A stretch of 64,000 nucleotides of DNA from a virus. The stretch is from positions 1-64,000 of IMG/VR virus record IMGVR_UViG_3300033149_002333. One strand, given 5' to 3'. Positions within the stretch are counted from its first letter, which is position 1; the number at the start of each line of letters is the position of its first letter. Positions 8,197-16,472 of the stretch are shown piece by piece. The translations under genes were made by a program, and so were the position numbers. The notes beneath the pieces were generated by a model. That model saw only the letters and a program-made list of their open reading frames with translations. It was not told the origin of the DNA and made no database searches.

Positions 8197-9957
8197 TTGG
8201 CCGAAGAACAAGACAAACACCCGCCCATCGACGCGCAAAAGCTGATCGATGACAAAGTCCGCGAAATAGCCTACCTGCGGAAGTTGGAGGAAATCTACAA
8301 CGAAGGCTTGGCTCATAGGCGAGTTATAGCTGCCGATTGGGACGGTTATATTCAATTCCTTCGCGGCAAGCAGTGGCCTAAACGCAGACCCTCGCATAAA
8401 GTCTCCGCGACGATCAACTTGCTAATCGAGAATATCGAGCGCAAGTCGGCTTTGCTAACCGACGCGAAGCCTATTCCTAAAGTCATTCCGCGCTCTGATC
8501 GCTTCCAAGATACCGCCGATGTGCTCAACATTTTGATAAATCGCATTTTCCAAACCAGCGACTTCGGCCAGGCGCAGGTCGAAATGCTCGAATACGCTCA
8601 GCTGTTCGGCACCGGGTTTATAGGGACTGTATTCGACGAATCCGCGGCGAATGGCCTTGGCGACATAACCACCCCAGCTTTCGACCCGCGCGCGGTTTTG
8701 ATAGACCCCTTCGTACGCAAAAGCTATCTCCTGCATCAGGGCGAGTTCGTCATTCTCGAAGACATCTGGGCCTTAGACAAAGCCCGCGATTTATATCCCA
8801 AGCGGGCCGACAGATTCAAAGCCGACGAGGTTCTAAGCCGCTACTCAAACTCCAGAACCGACGCACAACACACCTGGTGGGCACGCATTTTCCACTCGCC
8901 CGACCAGGACGTCCGCGAAAGCTACATCCCCCGCGTTTCCGTGCGCGAATATTGGCTGCGCGACTACTCGGGTGAGTTTCGCAACAACATGCGCAAAACC
9001 GTTCTAGTTGGAGACGTCATAGCCGATGATGGCGAGAATCCCTACAACGACGGCGGCTTCCCCATCGAGATGCTGAGTTGGCATACCGACTTCAACACCG
9101 CCTGGGGCTGGGGTGATGTCGAACTGCTTAGATCGCCCCAGGAAGTTTACAATAAAATCCTCGCCTCGATAGTCGAAAACATCATCCTAATGCAAAACGC
9201 CATTTGGATTGGCGACGCCGACGCACTAACCAAAGAAGAATGGCGCAAGCTAACCAACGCCCCGGGCAGCTACGTTCGCAAACGCCCCGGCCGAGAGCTA
9301 AGGCGCGAACCCGGAGTTCCGCTGCCTTCAGACGTTTACAACACCCTGGGCATAGTCGAGGGCACGGGCATCGAAAAAACCACCGGCATGGTCGACGTAA
9401 TGCGCGGGGTTAGAACCGGACAAGTAAGCAGCGGAGTCGGGATCGAATCTCTGCAACTCATGGCGCAGGCTTTAATTCGACTTCGCGCCCGAGCCATAGA
9501 AGCTCTGCACGTGCGCTTGGGCAAAAAACTCGTTTCTAGGATTTTTCAGTTCTACGAGCCTGAAAAAATAGCCGAAGTTCTGCTAGCTAAGGGCGAAGAA
9601 AGCGAAACACTCCAAGCTCTAAACACGGATTTGCTAAAACCTATCAGCCGCCGAGATCGCAACGTATGGAAAGACTTCGCCTTCGAGGTAGAACCTGGCA
9701 GCGGCCTCGCACTGGCCGAAACCCAAAAACGCATCGAATCTTTCCGCCTGCGGGAAATCGGAGTAATCGACGACCGCGCCTTGCTGGAAGATTTGAAATA
9801 TCCGCATCGCGAGAAGGTCCTCAAACGCGTCGAAGCCATGCGCCAAAACGCGGCTAACGAGGAAATCCCACCCGGCCAGGACGGGGGTTCTCCGCAAGGC
9901 AGCCGAGCAACTCAATTCCCCAACCAAGCTGGGGCAAGTCCGAAGGGTAGATTCTGA
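8197..9957 (+). CDS. portal protein
   Basis: A 586-residue ring protein at the unique capsid vertex, through which DNA is packaged and ejected. It uses a TTG start directly after the previous stop, with GGGAGG upstream. N-terminal features include F-L-R-G-K-Q-W then A-T-I-N-L-L-I-E-N, and a later G-W-G-D-V-E-L-L-R-S-P-Q-E-V-Y-N-K clip/stem region typical of podovirus-like portals. The C-terminal 60 residues are Gln/Pro/Gly-rich and probably disordered or a barrel tail. Order terL-portal-scaffold-capsid supports the call. Confidence 0.9.
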   Translation: MAEEQDKHPPIDAQKLIDDKVREIAYLRKLEEIYNEGLAHRRVIAADWDGYIQFLRGKQWPKRRPSHKVSATINLLIENIERKSALLTDAKPIPKVIPRSDRFQDTADVLNILINRIFQTSDFGQAQVEMLEYAQLFGTGFIGTVFDESAANGLGDITTPAFDPRAVLIDPFVRKSYLLHQGEFVILEDIWALDKARDLYPKRADRFKADEVLSRYSNSRTDAQHTWWARIFHSPDQDVRESYIPRVSVREYWLRDYSGEFRNNMRKTVLVGDVIADDGENPYNDGGFPIEMLSWHTDFNTAWGWGDVELLRSPQEVYNKILASIVENIILMQNAIWIGDADALTKEEWRKLTNAPGSYVRKRPGRELRREPGVPLPSDVYNTLGIVEGTGIEKTTGMVDVMRGVRTGQVSSGVGIESLQLMAQALIRLRARAIEALHVRLGKKLVSRIFQFYEPEKIAEVLLAKGEESETLQALNTDLLKPISRRDRNVWKDFAFEVEPGSGLALAETQKRIESFRLREIGVIDDRALLEDLKYPHREKVLKRVEAMRQNAANEEIPPGQDGGSPQGSRATQFPNQAGASPKGRF

Positions 9958-10352
9958 TGCCGAGACCTCGACCGACTATAAAATTCGAACATCCGGAGGC
10001 GGTGCTTAACTCGGATATTCTGGATCTTATTCTCTCGACGCCTTACCTCGAGGAACTTCCGCCTCGGGTTATCATAGCCAACGTGCTGCTAGGCAACTAC
10101 GAACTCGCCACCCTTAGGCGCGGTGTTCGCTTGGAAGGAATTTGCATCTTCGCTCTGCGCGGGGCCGTATGCGACTTGATTCTGGTCACATGCCCTAACG
10201 CACTCAAAACATACCTAGGACTGTTTGAATCATCCTTAGCCTCGCGTGGAGCGAAGATGTTTAGATTTTTAACCCAACACAACCCCGAAGCCTTCGAGCG
10301 GTTGGCTGGGTACAAAACCCACTACCATTGCTTAACCAAGGAGATTTCCTAA
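9957..10352 (+). CDS. GNAT-like small virion-region protein
   Basis: A 131-residue protein starting in the TGATG stop/start junction of the portal. It has short strands around ICIFALRGAVCDLIL, then a helix, and ends with F-E-R-L-A-G-Y-K-T-H-Y-H-C-L-T-K-E, which resembles the last strand of the acetyltransferase (GNAT) fold. Similar small GNAT-like proteins occur between portal and scaffold in several podoviruses; enzymatic activity there is unproven. The acetyl-CoA loop is not clearly recognisable. Confidence 0.5.
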   Translation: MPRPRPTIKFEHPEAVLNSDILDLILSTPYLEELPPRVIIANVLLGNYELATLRRGVRLEGICIFALRGAVCDLILVTCPNALKTYLGLFESSLASRGAKMFRFLTQHNPEAFERLAGYKTHYHCLTKEIS

Positions 10353-10963
10353 TGAGTGGTGATCCTGGAGTAGGTCCTGGCGGTGAACCTCTAGGCGGCG
10401 GTTGGGACGCTGTAGCCGAAGGCGCTGCTGTAGCTGCCGGGGGTCCGGGGGCTGTAGGCGAAGTTCCTAGCGCGATTCCGGGCGTTGTTACTGGAGCACT
10501 CAGTATGCTAACGGGACTTCCTATCGGCGCACTAGCAGCCTTTGGGGCCGTTTTGCCGGATACTATATCAGACGCCGAAGCAGAAGCAGCTTTCGGCGGC
10601 GGCGGACCAGCAGCCGTCGGCGGGCCGGACTTCGAGCCTTACCTCGCACCGCCTTACGAACCTCCGGAGGAAGAGGAGTTCGAGTATCCCCAAGTGCTAA
10701 CCGAAGGCGTTCCGGGCCAACAGGAGCTAATTTCAGCTGCCGACCTACAACGCATCTACGGCCTCCAAGAGGAAATCCGGCAGCGCTTCGCCCCCGAACT
10801 CCAACAAGACCGAGAAGCACGCCTGGCCTTGCTTAGCCAACGCGACATCTCCCGTGGCCTGGGCGGACCATACCGCATCTCAAGGCGTCAACCCCGAACC
10901 GCCATGCAGCGAAGGCGCGGAGTTCCACCGACCTTCGGGATTCCGTTCCATCGCACTGCATAG
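10352..10963 (+). CDS. Gly/Ala-rich hydrophobic protein of the head module
   Basis: A 203-residue protein. The start at 10352, with AAGGAG 10 bases upstream, is better than a TTG frame at 10328. Residues 1-75 are rich in Gly, Ala, Val and Pro, with one possible membrane-active helix (VVTGALSMLTGLPIGALAAF). The middle is acidic and Pro-rich, and the C-terminus is very basic (RRQPRTAMQRRR). The opposite charges suggest an internal head or DNA-contacting virion protein. No family recognised. Confidence 0.6.
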   Translation: MSGDPGVGPGGEPLGGGWDAVAEGAAVAAGGPGAVGEVPSAIPGVVTGALSMLTGLPIGALAAFGAVLPDTISDAEAEAAFGGGGPAAVGGPDFEPYLAPPYEPPEEEEFEYPQVLTEGVPGQQELISAADLQRIYGLQEEIRQRFAPELQQDREARLALLSQRDISRGLGGPYRISRRQPRTAMQRRRGVPPTFGIPFHRTA

Positions 10964-10964
10964 C

Positions 10965-10977
10965 TTCATTAAATGAA
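10965..10977. promoter_or_regulatory. recurrent palindrome TTCATTAAATGAA, copy 2
   Basis: Lies in a 28-base gap, immediately before the AAGGAG ribosome site of the gene starting at 10992. The extended form GCTTCATTAAATGAACC matches the 17-base palindrome at 60387-60403 at 15 of 17 positions. A role in transcription or translation control of the capsid genes is inferred only. Confidence 0.5.
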
Positions 10978-10991
10978 CCAAGGAGTGCACA

Positions 10992-11396
10992 ATGCCTGAA
11001 GACATCGGATACGGAGACATGCTCGAAGGATTGAGCGACCAACCAGCGCAGCCAGAGCTCGTTGGCGAAATGGGACCTACTCAAAGCCCCGGAGGCCCCG
11101 GAATCGACACCCCCGAGGAACAACGCGCTGTCCAAATGCTCATGCAAGGCGCCAAACTCTTTCGCCAAGCTGCCATGACCGACCGCAGCCTCGAACCCAT
11201 CGTTAGCAAAATGCTCTCAGACGCCTTTTTGACAATAACCGACCACTACGGCATGGGCGAAGAAGGCAAGCTGGCTCTCAAAAAAGCCCAAATGCAAGCC
11301 AACATGGCCAAACAAGAACGCCTTCGCGGTGGGGCTGCACCACCCACAACCCCGGCTCCTCCGCTAGGCAAAGAGCACTACACCATAAACTACTAA
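10992..11396 (+). CDS. hypothetical head-module protein
   Basis: A 134-residue protein with Pro/Gly-rich ends and a central helical part (RAVQMLMQGAKLFRQAAMTD, then SKMLSDAFLTITDHYG, then LALKKAQMQANMAKQERL). Position just before the scaffold gene and helical content suggest an assembly cofactor. No family recognised. A clear AAGGAG site precedes the ATG. Confidence 0.6.
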   Translation: MPEDIGYGDMLEGLSDQPAQPELVGEMGPTQSPGGPGIDTPEEQRAVQMLMQGAKLFRQAAMTDRSLEPIVSKMLSDAFLTITDHYGMGEEGKLALKKAQMQANMAKQERLRGGAAPPTTPAPPLGKEHYTINY

Positions 11397-11408
11397 CCAT
11401 GAACCCAA

Positions 11409-11600
11409 ATGCGCATCTACGTATCACGCACCCTTACCTCTGCCGGAGTCCCTGAAGTGTGGCTCGCACGCAACTTCCGCCCCGGAGACACCATTCAATA
11501 CATCCGCGGCGATATATACATAAATGGCAATTCTTTACAAACCCTACTAACCAAGCACAGACTCCGCAAGGAGCAACTGGAGGACAAACAAAATGACTGA
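11409..11600 (+). CDS. 63-residue hypothetical protein
   Basis: A small protein with a beta-rich core (EVWLARNFRPGDTIQYIRGD, then IYINGNSL) and a charged helical tail. It overlaps the scaffold start by 8 bases. No obvious strong ribosome site is visible, so the call rests on frame length, packing and an amino-acid composition typical of folded proteins. Confidence 0.5.
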   Translation: MRIYVSRTLTSAGVPEVWLARNFRPGDTIQYIRGDIYINGNSLQTLLTKHRLRKEQLEDKQND

Positions 11601-12384
11601 CGAACCCAAAAACTCGACTCAACAACCAGACGAACCAGATTCTTTCACCAAATCCATTAACCCTGAAGAACTCCCTGACGAACTTCAGGAAATCTACAAA
11701 TCTATGCAGGCCGACTACACGCGCAAAACTCAGCAGCTCGCCGAGATGCGCAAGGAGTTCACGGAGAAAGAATCGACCTGGCAGGAGAAACTCAAACAGG
11801 CCGGAGCGGCTGAACACGAACTCAAGCAATGGCGCGATTGGTACGCCAGCTTGGAGGCCGAAGTTGAGAAGGAACTATCCAACCCCGGGGTTCCTGCCAA
11901 CCCAGCCCAACCATCCGACCAATCACAGCCAGGTCAACAAACCGTTGACCCCAACGCATTAAAATCCGTCCTCGACCAAGAGCTCTCAACCTTAAGGCAA
12001 ACCATCAAGGATCTTCAAGGCCAGCTAGCTTCCCAAGAGGACAAAACCAAGCGCATGTTTAGCTATCATGCTCAACTAGCTAACCTCCGCGCAGAGCGGG
12101 GTTTGAACGACGAAGACCAGCGTAAGGTGCTCGACTACGCCCTCGAAAACGGCCTAACAGACCTCAACCGCGCTTACAAGGACCTCTATGCCGACCAGCT
12201 CTTCGAGGAAGAAGTGCAGCGTCGCGTAGAAGAAGCCTTGAAGAAAGAGCGCACTCGAGGCCCATCCGCCGCCGGATCGGGGCATCCTTACACCTACAAA
12301 ACCCCCGCAAAACTCCCCAAAACGTTCGAAGAGGCGACCGAGCAGATTATCTCCGACCTTCGAGCTGAGGGAAAGTTGAGCTAA
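11593..12384 (+). CDS. putative capsid scaffolding protein
   Basis: A 263-residue, highly charged protein directly upstream of the major capsid gene. Long predicted coiled coils cover about 35-100 (LQEIYKSMQADYTRKTQQLAE) and 120-230, separated by a Pro/Gln linker. The basic, flexible C-terminus (KKERTRGPSAAGSG then TYKTPAKLPKTFEEA) ends in a short helix, the usual capsid-binding region of scaffolds. It would direct procapsid assembly and be lost on maturation. Confidence 0.8.
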   Translation: MTDEPKNSTQQPDEPDSFTKSINPEELPDELQEIYKSMQADYTRKTQQLAEMRKEFTEKESTWQEKLKQAGAAEHELKQWRDWYASLEAEVEKELSNPGVPANPAQPSDQSQPGQQTVDPNALKSVLDQELSTLRQTIKDLQGQLASQEDKTKRMFSYHAQLANLRAERGLNDEDQRKVLDYALENGLTDLNRAYKDLYADQLFEEEVQRRVEEALKKERTRGPSAAGSGHPYTYKTPAKLPKTFEEATEQIISDLRAEGKLS

Positions 12385-12409
12385 ATCACCCTTAGGAGGT
12401 TTACTCGAC

Positions 12410-13330
12410 ATGGCACTGACCTACGACGAGATTGATGCTCATGTTCGATCCAAATACATCCCCGTTCTCGTCGATCAGTATTTCAAATCCAACCCCCTCT
12501 GGACTCAGCTCCAGGCGAAGAGCAAAGTAATCTACGACTCCGGCTCCACCATCAAACAGCCGGTGCTCTTCGGGGAGCTGAACTCTGGATGGTATTCTGG
12601 ACTTGATACGTTCGACATTACAACCAAACAAACCGACACCTTGGCTGAGTTCAACTGGGCTCAGTTCTACGTCAACATCACCCTCGACGGCGAGACCGAA
12701 CTCAAAGTCGAAGGTGATGAGAAAATCCTCTCAATCATGGCAACCAAAATGGACAATGCGTCCAAAACCTTCAACAAGCAGATGAACCAGGCCTTATATG
12801 CCGACCAAGGCGCCAAAGCCATCCGCCCGCTGACCGAGGCCGTCGCGACCTCAGGAACCTACGGTGGCATCAGCAAGAGCAGCTATAGCTGGTGGCAAGG
12901 CAACGTCAACTCCACTGGCGGCGCCCTAACGCTCTCGATGCTACAGAGCATGTATGGTGACTGCTCCGACGGGGCGATTCAGCCGGATTTGATCGTAACA
13001 ACGCAAGACATCTACGACAAAATCTGGCAGCGCGTCCAGCCCCAAGATCGAGGCAATAACGAAAACACCCCCGCGCTTGGGAACGTCGGCTTCTCGGGAA
13101 TTCGCTTCAACAAAGCTACCATTGTGGTAGATAACTATTGCAACGACGGCTATATCTATTTCCTCAACACCGACTTCTGGAAGTTGGTCATCCACAAAAA
13201 GCGCCCGCCTCTGTGGACTCCGCCGAAGGTTCCGCTGAACCAAGACGCCTTTGTCCGGCAGCTCCTCTGGGCCGGTTGCTTGCTTTGCCAAGCCCCGCGC
13301 TGGCAGGGTTACATCTCGAACGTAAGCTAA
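12410..13330 (+). CDS. major capsid protein (HK97-type)
   Basis: A 306-residue protein with the strongest ribosome site in the region (AGGAGG). It contains aromatic and Gly-rich strands, an E-loop-like segment and a central helix before GGISKSSYSWWQGNVNSTGG. The later Q-P-D-L-I-V-T-T-Q-D-I-Y-D-K-I-W segment is characteristic of HK97-fold capsids in podo- and siphoviruses. The C-terminal strands around RPPLWTPPKVPLNQDAF complete the A-domain. Short hairpin and decoration genes follow. Length is typical of T=7-type capsids without a delta domain, the scaffold being separate. Confidence 0.9.
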   Translation: MALTYDEIDAHVRSKYIPVLVDQYFKSNPLWTQLQAKSKVIYDSGSTIKQPVLFGELNSGWYSGLDTFDITTKQTDTLAEFNWAQFYVNITLDGETELKVEGDEKILSIMATKMDNASKTFNKQMNQALYADQGAKAIRPLTEAVATSGTYGGISKSSYSWWQGNVNSTGGALTLSMLQSMYGDCSDGAIQPDLIVTTQDIYDKIWQRVQPQDRGNNENTPALGNVGFSGIRFNKATIVVDNYCNDGYIYFLNTDFWKLVIHKKRPPLWTPPKVPLNQDAFVRQLLWAGCLLCQAPRWQGYISNVS

Positions 13331-13335
13331 CCCAA

Positions 13336-13368
13336 CCTCCGGGGAGCAAGCCAATGCTCCCCTTGAGG
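13336..13368 (+). other. RNA hairpin after the major capsid gene
   Basis: Eight-base perfect stem GGGGAGCA / TGCTCCCC (13341-13348 with 13355-13362) plus outer CCTC/GAGG. No T tract follows, so it looks more like an mRNA-stabilising or partial attenuation hairpin than a full terminator. Confidence 0.6.
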
Positions 13369-13397
13369 TAGCCTAAACACCAAGGAGGATCTATCGA

Positions 13398-14153
13398 ATG
13401 GCTATCACCGACAACATCTATCAAGAAGCAATGGTAGGTGACCCTCTAATCAGGCCCGCGCAGGGTATCTACGAGGAGTCTTCAACTCAGAAAGCCCCTC
13501 TCGGAACTCGCCTGGCTTTCTCCGATGGACGCGTTTATCGTTACGCTCTCAACGGATCGACCGCGCTGGCGGCTGGCAAGCCAGTCAAATCCCTAGCTTC
13601 GGGGTCGGATCTGGTCAACTTGCTTGTCCAATCCGCCGCAGCTATCGGGACGAAGACCGTCACCGTCTCCACCGCCGCAGCCATGACCACCCTCGCCGAG
13701 GGTTATCTTTGCATCAACGACAACACCGGCCAGGGCTTGATGTACAAAATCAAGAAATCGGCTGCGAACGCTTCGACTTCGACCCACACCGACATCACGC
13801 TTTATGATCCGATCTACACCGCGCTGGATACCACGAGCGAGTGTATCGTCGTACCGAGTCCCTACTACGGCGTAACGGTTGCGACTGCCGACGGCGAAGA
13901 GAACATCATTGGAGTTCCCCCGATCGCAGTCACGGCCAGCTATTATTTCTGGCTACAAACTTGGGGAATCTGCAACGTTCTTCGGGCCGACACCGCAGCC
14001 GTTGGCAACGATCTCACAACCCAAACCACCACAGCTAACGCTGTAGGCGAACGCACCGCTGGAACCTCCAACACCGGCTACATCGGCCACGGTTGGGGCT
14101 GTGCCGGAGTTGCGACCGAGTATCGTCCAGTTATGCTGCGGATCGCACCGTAA
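13398..14153 (+). CDS. putative capsid decoration/stabilising protein
   Basis: A 251-residue beta-rich protein right after the capsid gene, with a strong AAGGAGG site. Residues about 36-50 have F-S-D-G-R-V-Y-R-Y-A-L-N-G, followed by many Thr/Ala/Val strands and no helices, as in trimeric capsid cement proteins of podovirus-like phages. The family assignment comes from position and style rather than a diagnostic motif. Confidence 0.7.
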   Translation: MAITDNIYQEAMVGDPLIRPAQGIYEESSTQKAPLGTRLAFSDGRVYRYALNGSTALAAGKPVKSLASGSDLVNLLVQSAAAIGTKTVTVSTAAAMTTLAEGYLCINDNTGQGLMYKIKKSAANASTSTHTDITLYDPIYTALDTTSECIVVPSPYYGVTVATADGEENIIGVPPIAVTASYYFWLQTWGICNVLRADTAAVGNDLTTQTTTANAVGERTAGTSNTGYIGHGWGCAGVATEYRPVMLRIAP

Positions 14154-14167
14154 GGAGGTGATCGCAG

Positions 14168-14416
14168 ATGGCTTTTACGGAGACTGAAGTTTTCATGGAC
14201 GCAATTGGCAACCGGACTTTTGGTTGCTATTTGCTGGAGGCAGATGGATCTGATACCACCTTCAAAGCTCCGGTGGGTCAGATCGATGCTGCTTGGATGC
14301 AAACTCGAACCGCCGCTGCCACGGGAAGTTTAAGTTGGAGCGGAAACACGATCACATTCACCAGCGCCTACGATGATGGTGACTATTTGTATATATTCTT
14401 CGTTGGCACGCCTTAA
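14168..14416 (+). CDS. small virion-type beta protein
   Basis: An 82-residue protein with a strong TAAGGAGGT site. It resembles a single beta domain (SWSGNTITFTSAYDDGDY, then LYIFFVGTP). Probably a structural accessory, as judged from position between decoration protein and a strong RNA hairpin. No family recognised. Confidence 0.7.
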   Translation: MAFTETEVFMDAIGNRTFGCYLLEADGSDTTFKAPVGQIDAAWMQTRTAAATGSLSWSGNTITFTSAYDDGDYLYIFFVGTP

Positions 14417-14433
14417 GGATTAGCTATCTAACC

Positions 14434-14457
14434 AAGGTGGGACTTCGGTCCCACCTT
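14434..14457 (+). terminator. strong UUCG-capped hairpin, possible attenuator
   Basis: A perfect 10-base stem (AAGGTGGGAC with GTCCCACCTT) closed by the extra-stable TTCG tetraloop. No T tract follows, so it may be a partial terminator, RNase processing site or mRNA 3' protector. It divides the highly expressed head genes from the O-antigen ligase-like gene 20 bases later. Confidence 0.6.
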
Positions 14458-14477
14458 GCAGCAAATCGAGGAACAAT

Positions 14478-16091
14478 ATGTTCGACATAATTCCTTGGAT
14501 ACTGACGGGATATATTTGGCTTTGGTATCCGCTGAATGTAAGCAAGCTGCCCTACGAAACCCCGCGCGAGATGTTCTTGGCCGGGGCAGGGCTGGTGATG
14601 GTTTGGGTTTATATACTCGCTAACGAACCGATGCCGATTTGGATTTTCTACGCTTTGGGCTTAACCGGACTGTGGATCATCAACGGAGCAACATCTCAAG
14701 TTCCGCGCTTGGGCTTGCGCCTTGCGGTTACGTACAGCTTAATTATGCTATTTGCTTTGTTGCTTAGCCGCGCAGGAACCGATCTCGGATTGCAACTAAT
14801 CGCCGTTGGAGGCGCAGTTAACGCCATCTATGCTTTCGCCCAAAATAAACTCAAATGGGACTTTTTGAGCGTTTCGACCAATCTCGAAACTCACTACCCG
14901 ATCGGCTTCGTGGGTAACTCGAACATGCTCGGGTGTTTCTTGGTGCCATGCGCGTTCGCTCCGATGGCTCTGGGTGGGTGGTGGACGCTACTAGCTATTC
15001 CAACCTTACTAGGCATTTGGATAACCCAATGTCGCTCTGCCTTCGTCGGCCTCTGGGTGGGCGCGGCGTTTATGCTCTTGCTTACTCTAGGTGATCCGAC
15101 TTACATCCCAACTCTCGCGGCAGCAACCTTTTTGGGTTTGGTTCTGCTGCAACGCTTCGCGCCTAACAGTTATATATTCTACTCCGGAACCTTAAAGGAA
15201 CGATTAAACTACTGGCGAGCAGCTTGGACTCAGATTAAACGAGCCCCACTACTAGGCTGCGGGTTCAACGTTTTCGCTACGAAAGTTCCATTCGTAAATC
15301 GCCACCTAAACTTTCAATCTAAGGGCGAGTTTTTGCATCCGGACAACTATCAAAACCCCTGGCCTCAGCGCTGCCATAGCGACTTTATTCAACACGTTCT
15401 CGATAACGGCCTCTTGGGAGCTTCGGGAATTTACTTGCTAGCCTTCTTAGCAGTTTGGAACCTCGCTCAAACCCAACCCTGGGTAGCTGGGGCCTTGGTT
15501 TCGCTGCTCGGCTGCGGCATTTTCTTTCACACCTTCCATATAGCAGTCACGAATTTGCTTTTTTGGATTCTAGTCGGAATGGGTTTGCCTAACATAGGTT
15601 ACGCCTACCCAGCCCCGCTTCTCGTAGCAATCTTCACTCTCCTAACCCTCCTAACCCTTAAACTCCTGCCCCGGTTCCAACTAACCGACTGGGCTTTCTC
15701 ACGCTTTTTCAAACACCGCACCGAGGATTGCTTAGTTAGAGTTCACAACCTCTCCCCCTATAGCTCCGCCGTCAATTGCCACGCTACAGCCTTCTACGCT
15801 CAAAAAGGCGACCCCTGGCGAACCTTCCGCCATGCCATGCGCGCAATCGAACACACCGACGGTGAGCAACGCATGTGGGAGCTCTGGAATAACCTCGGAG
15901 TAGCTTGCTTAATGAACCGTGCGATAATCCTGGCCGAACTATGTTTCAGGGAATCCCTAAGCTTTTGGCCTAGTTATACAGCAGCTCAACAACAACTAGC
16001 TGGCTTAGCAGCTATGCACAAACAGCCACAAGCCCAGGCCCAAACAGCCTCGGCTTCACAGGGAGGCACAACCAAAAATGACTCACGCTAG
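14478..16091 (+). CDS. O-antigen ligase/polymerase-like membrane protein (Wzy/WaaL superfamily)
   Basis: A 537-residue inner-membrane protein with about ten transmembrane segments over residues 1-400 and a soluble helical, TPR-like C-terminal part (about 430-510). Family hallmarks are GNSNMLG at 146-152, CRSAFVG at 185-191, the periplasmic-loop entry ERLNYWRAAW at 241-250, and HSDFIQHVLDNGLLG at 300-314. The loop His at 300 matches the conserved catalytic region of the O-antigen ligase/polymerase family. These enzymes join or extend lipid-linked O-antigen units in the periplasm. Being inside the virion operon just after a strong hairpin is very unusual. It may alter the host surface to exclude other phages; membership of the family is clear, whether ligase or polymerase is not. 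Confidence 0.85.
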   Translation: MFDIIPWILTGYIWLWYPLNVSKLPYETPREMFLAGAGLVMVWVYILANEPMPIWIFYALGLTGLWIINGATSQVPRLGLRLAVTYSLIMLFALLLSRAGTDLGLQLIAVGGAVNAIYAFAQNKLKWDFLSVSTNLETHYPIGFVGNSNMLGCFLVPCAFAPMALGGWWTLLAIPTLLGIWITQCRSAFVGLWVGAAFMLLLTLGDPTYIPTLAAATFLGLVLLQRFAPNSYIFYSGTLKERLNYWRAAWTQIKRAPLLGCGFNVFATKVPFVNRHLNFQSKGEFLHPDNYQNPWPQRCHSDFIQHVLDNGLLGASGIYLLAFLAVWNLAQTQPWVAGALVSLLGCGIFFHTFHIAVTNLLFWILVGMGLPNIGYAYPAPLLVAIFTLLTLLTLKLLPRFQLTDWAFSRFFKHRTEDCLVRVHNLSPYSSAVNCHATAFYAQKGDPWRTFRHAMRAIEHTDGEQRMWELWNNLGVACLMNRAIILAELCFRESLSFWPSYTAAQQQLAGLAAMHKQPQAQAQTASASQGGTTKNDSR

Positions 16092-16461
16092 GGATATAAC
16101 TATTCACACCGTTTGGAGCTCGGAAGCAGTGACGGGTTCCGCTGGGGTAACCTCGCAGGCTTACGATTTGGGCAATGCCGCCGACAACTTCACTCTTTCG
16201 CTTCAGGTTGAAGTAGCCAACACCGGGGCCTCGTATAGCTTCGATTACACTCTCTCCAACAATGGCACGGATTTTCTGCTGCCGACTGGAAGTAGCTACG
16301 GAGGTTCTATCGTGGCAGGTTTTACTGGAACCTCTGGGCCGAACTCCAATGGCAAGGACATTTTCGCAATTACGCCTGCACTGGGTCGTTACATCAAAGT
16401 TCATGCCAACGAGGTCGGGGCGTCCCCCGGCTACGTCTCGGCATGGTTGGCACTTCAGTAG
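16078..16461 (+). CDS. small virion-type beta protein, paralogue of the 3199 gene
   Basis: A 127-residue protein overlapping the end of the O-antigen ligase-like gene by 14 bases. Its C-terminal half parallels the protein at 3199-3594 (see the shared T-S-G-x-x-S-N-G-x-D-I and T-P-x-x-x-R-[FY] blocks). A jelly-roll-like structural or decoration role is inferred. Confidence 0.7.
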   Translation: MTHARDITIHTVWSSEAVTGSAGVTSQAYDLGNAADNFTLSLQVEVANTGASYSFDYTLSNNGTDFLLPTGSSYGGSIVAGFTGTSGPNSNGKDIFAITPALGRYIKVHANEVGASPGYVSAWLALQ

Positions 16462-16472
16462 GAGATTTGGCG

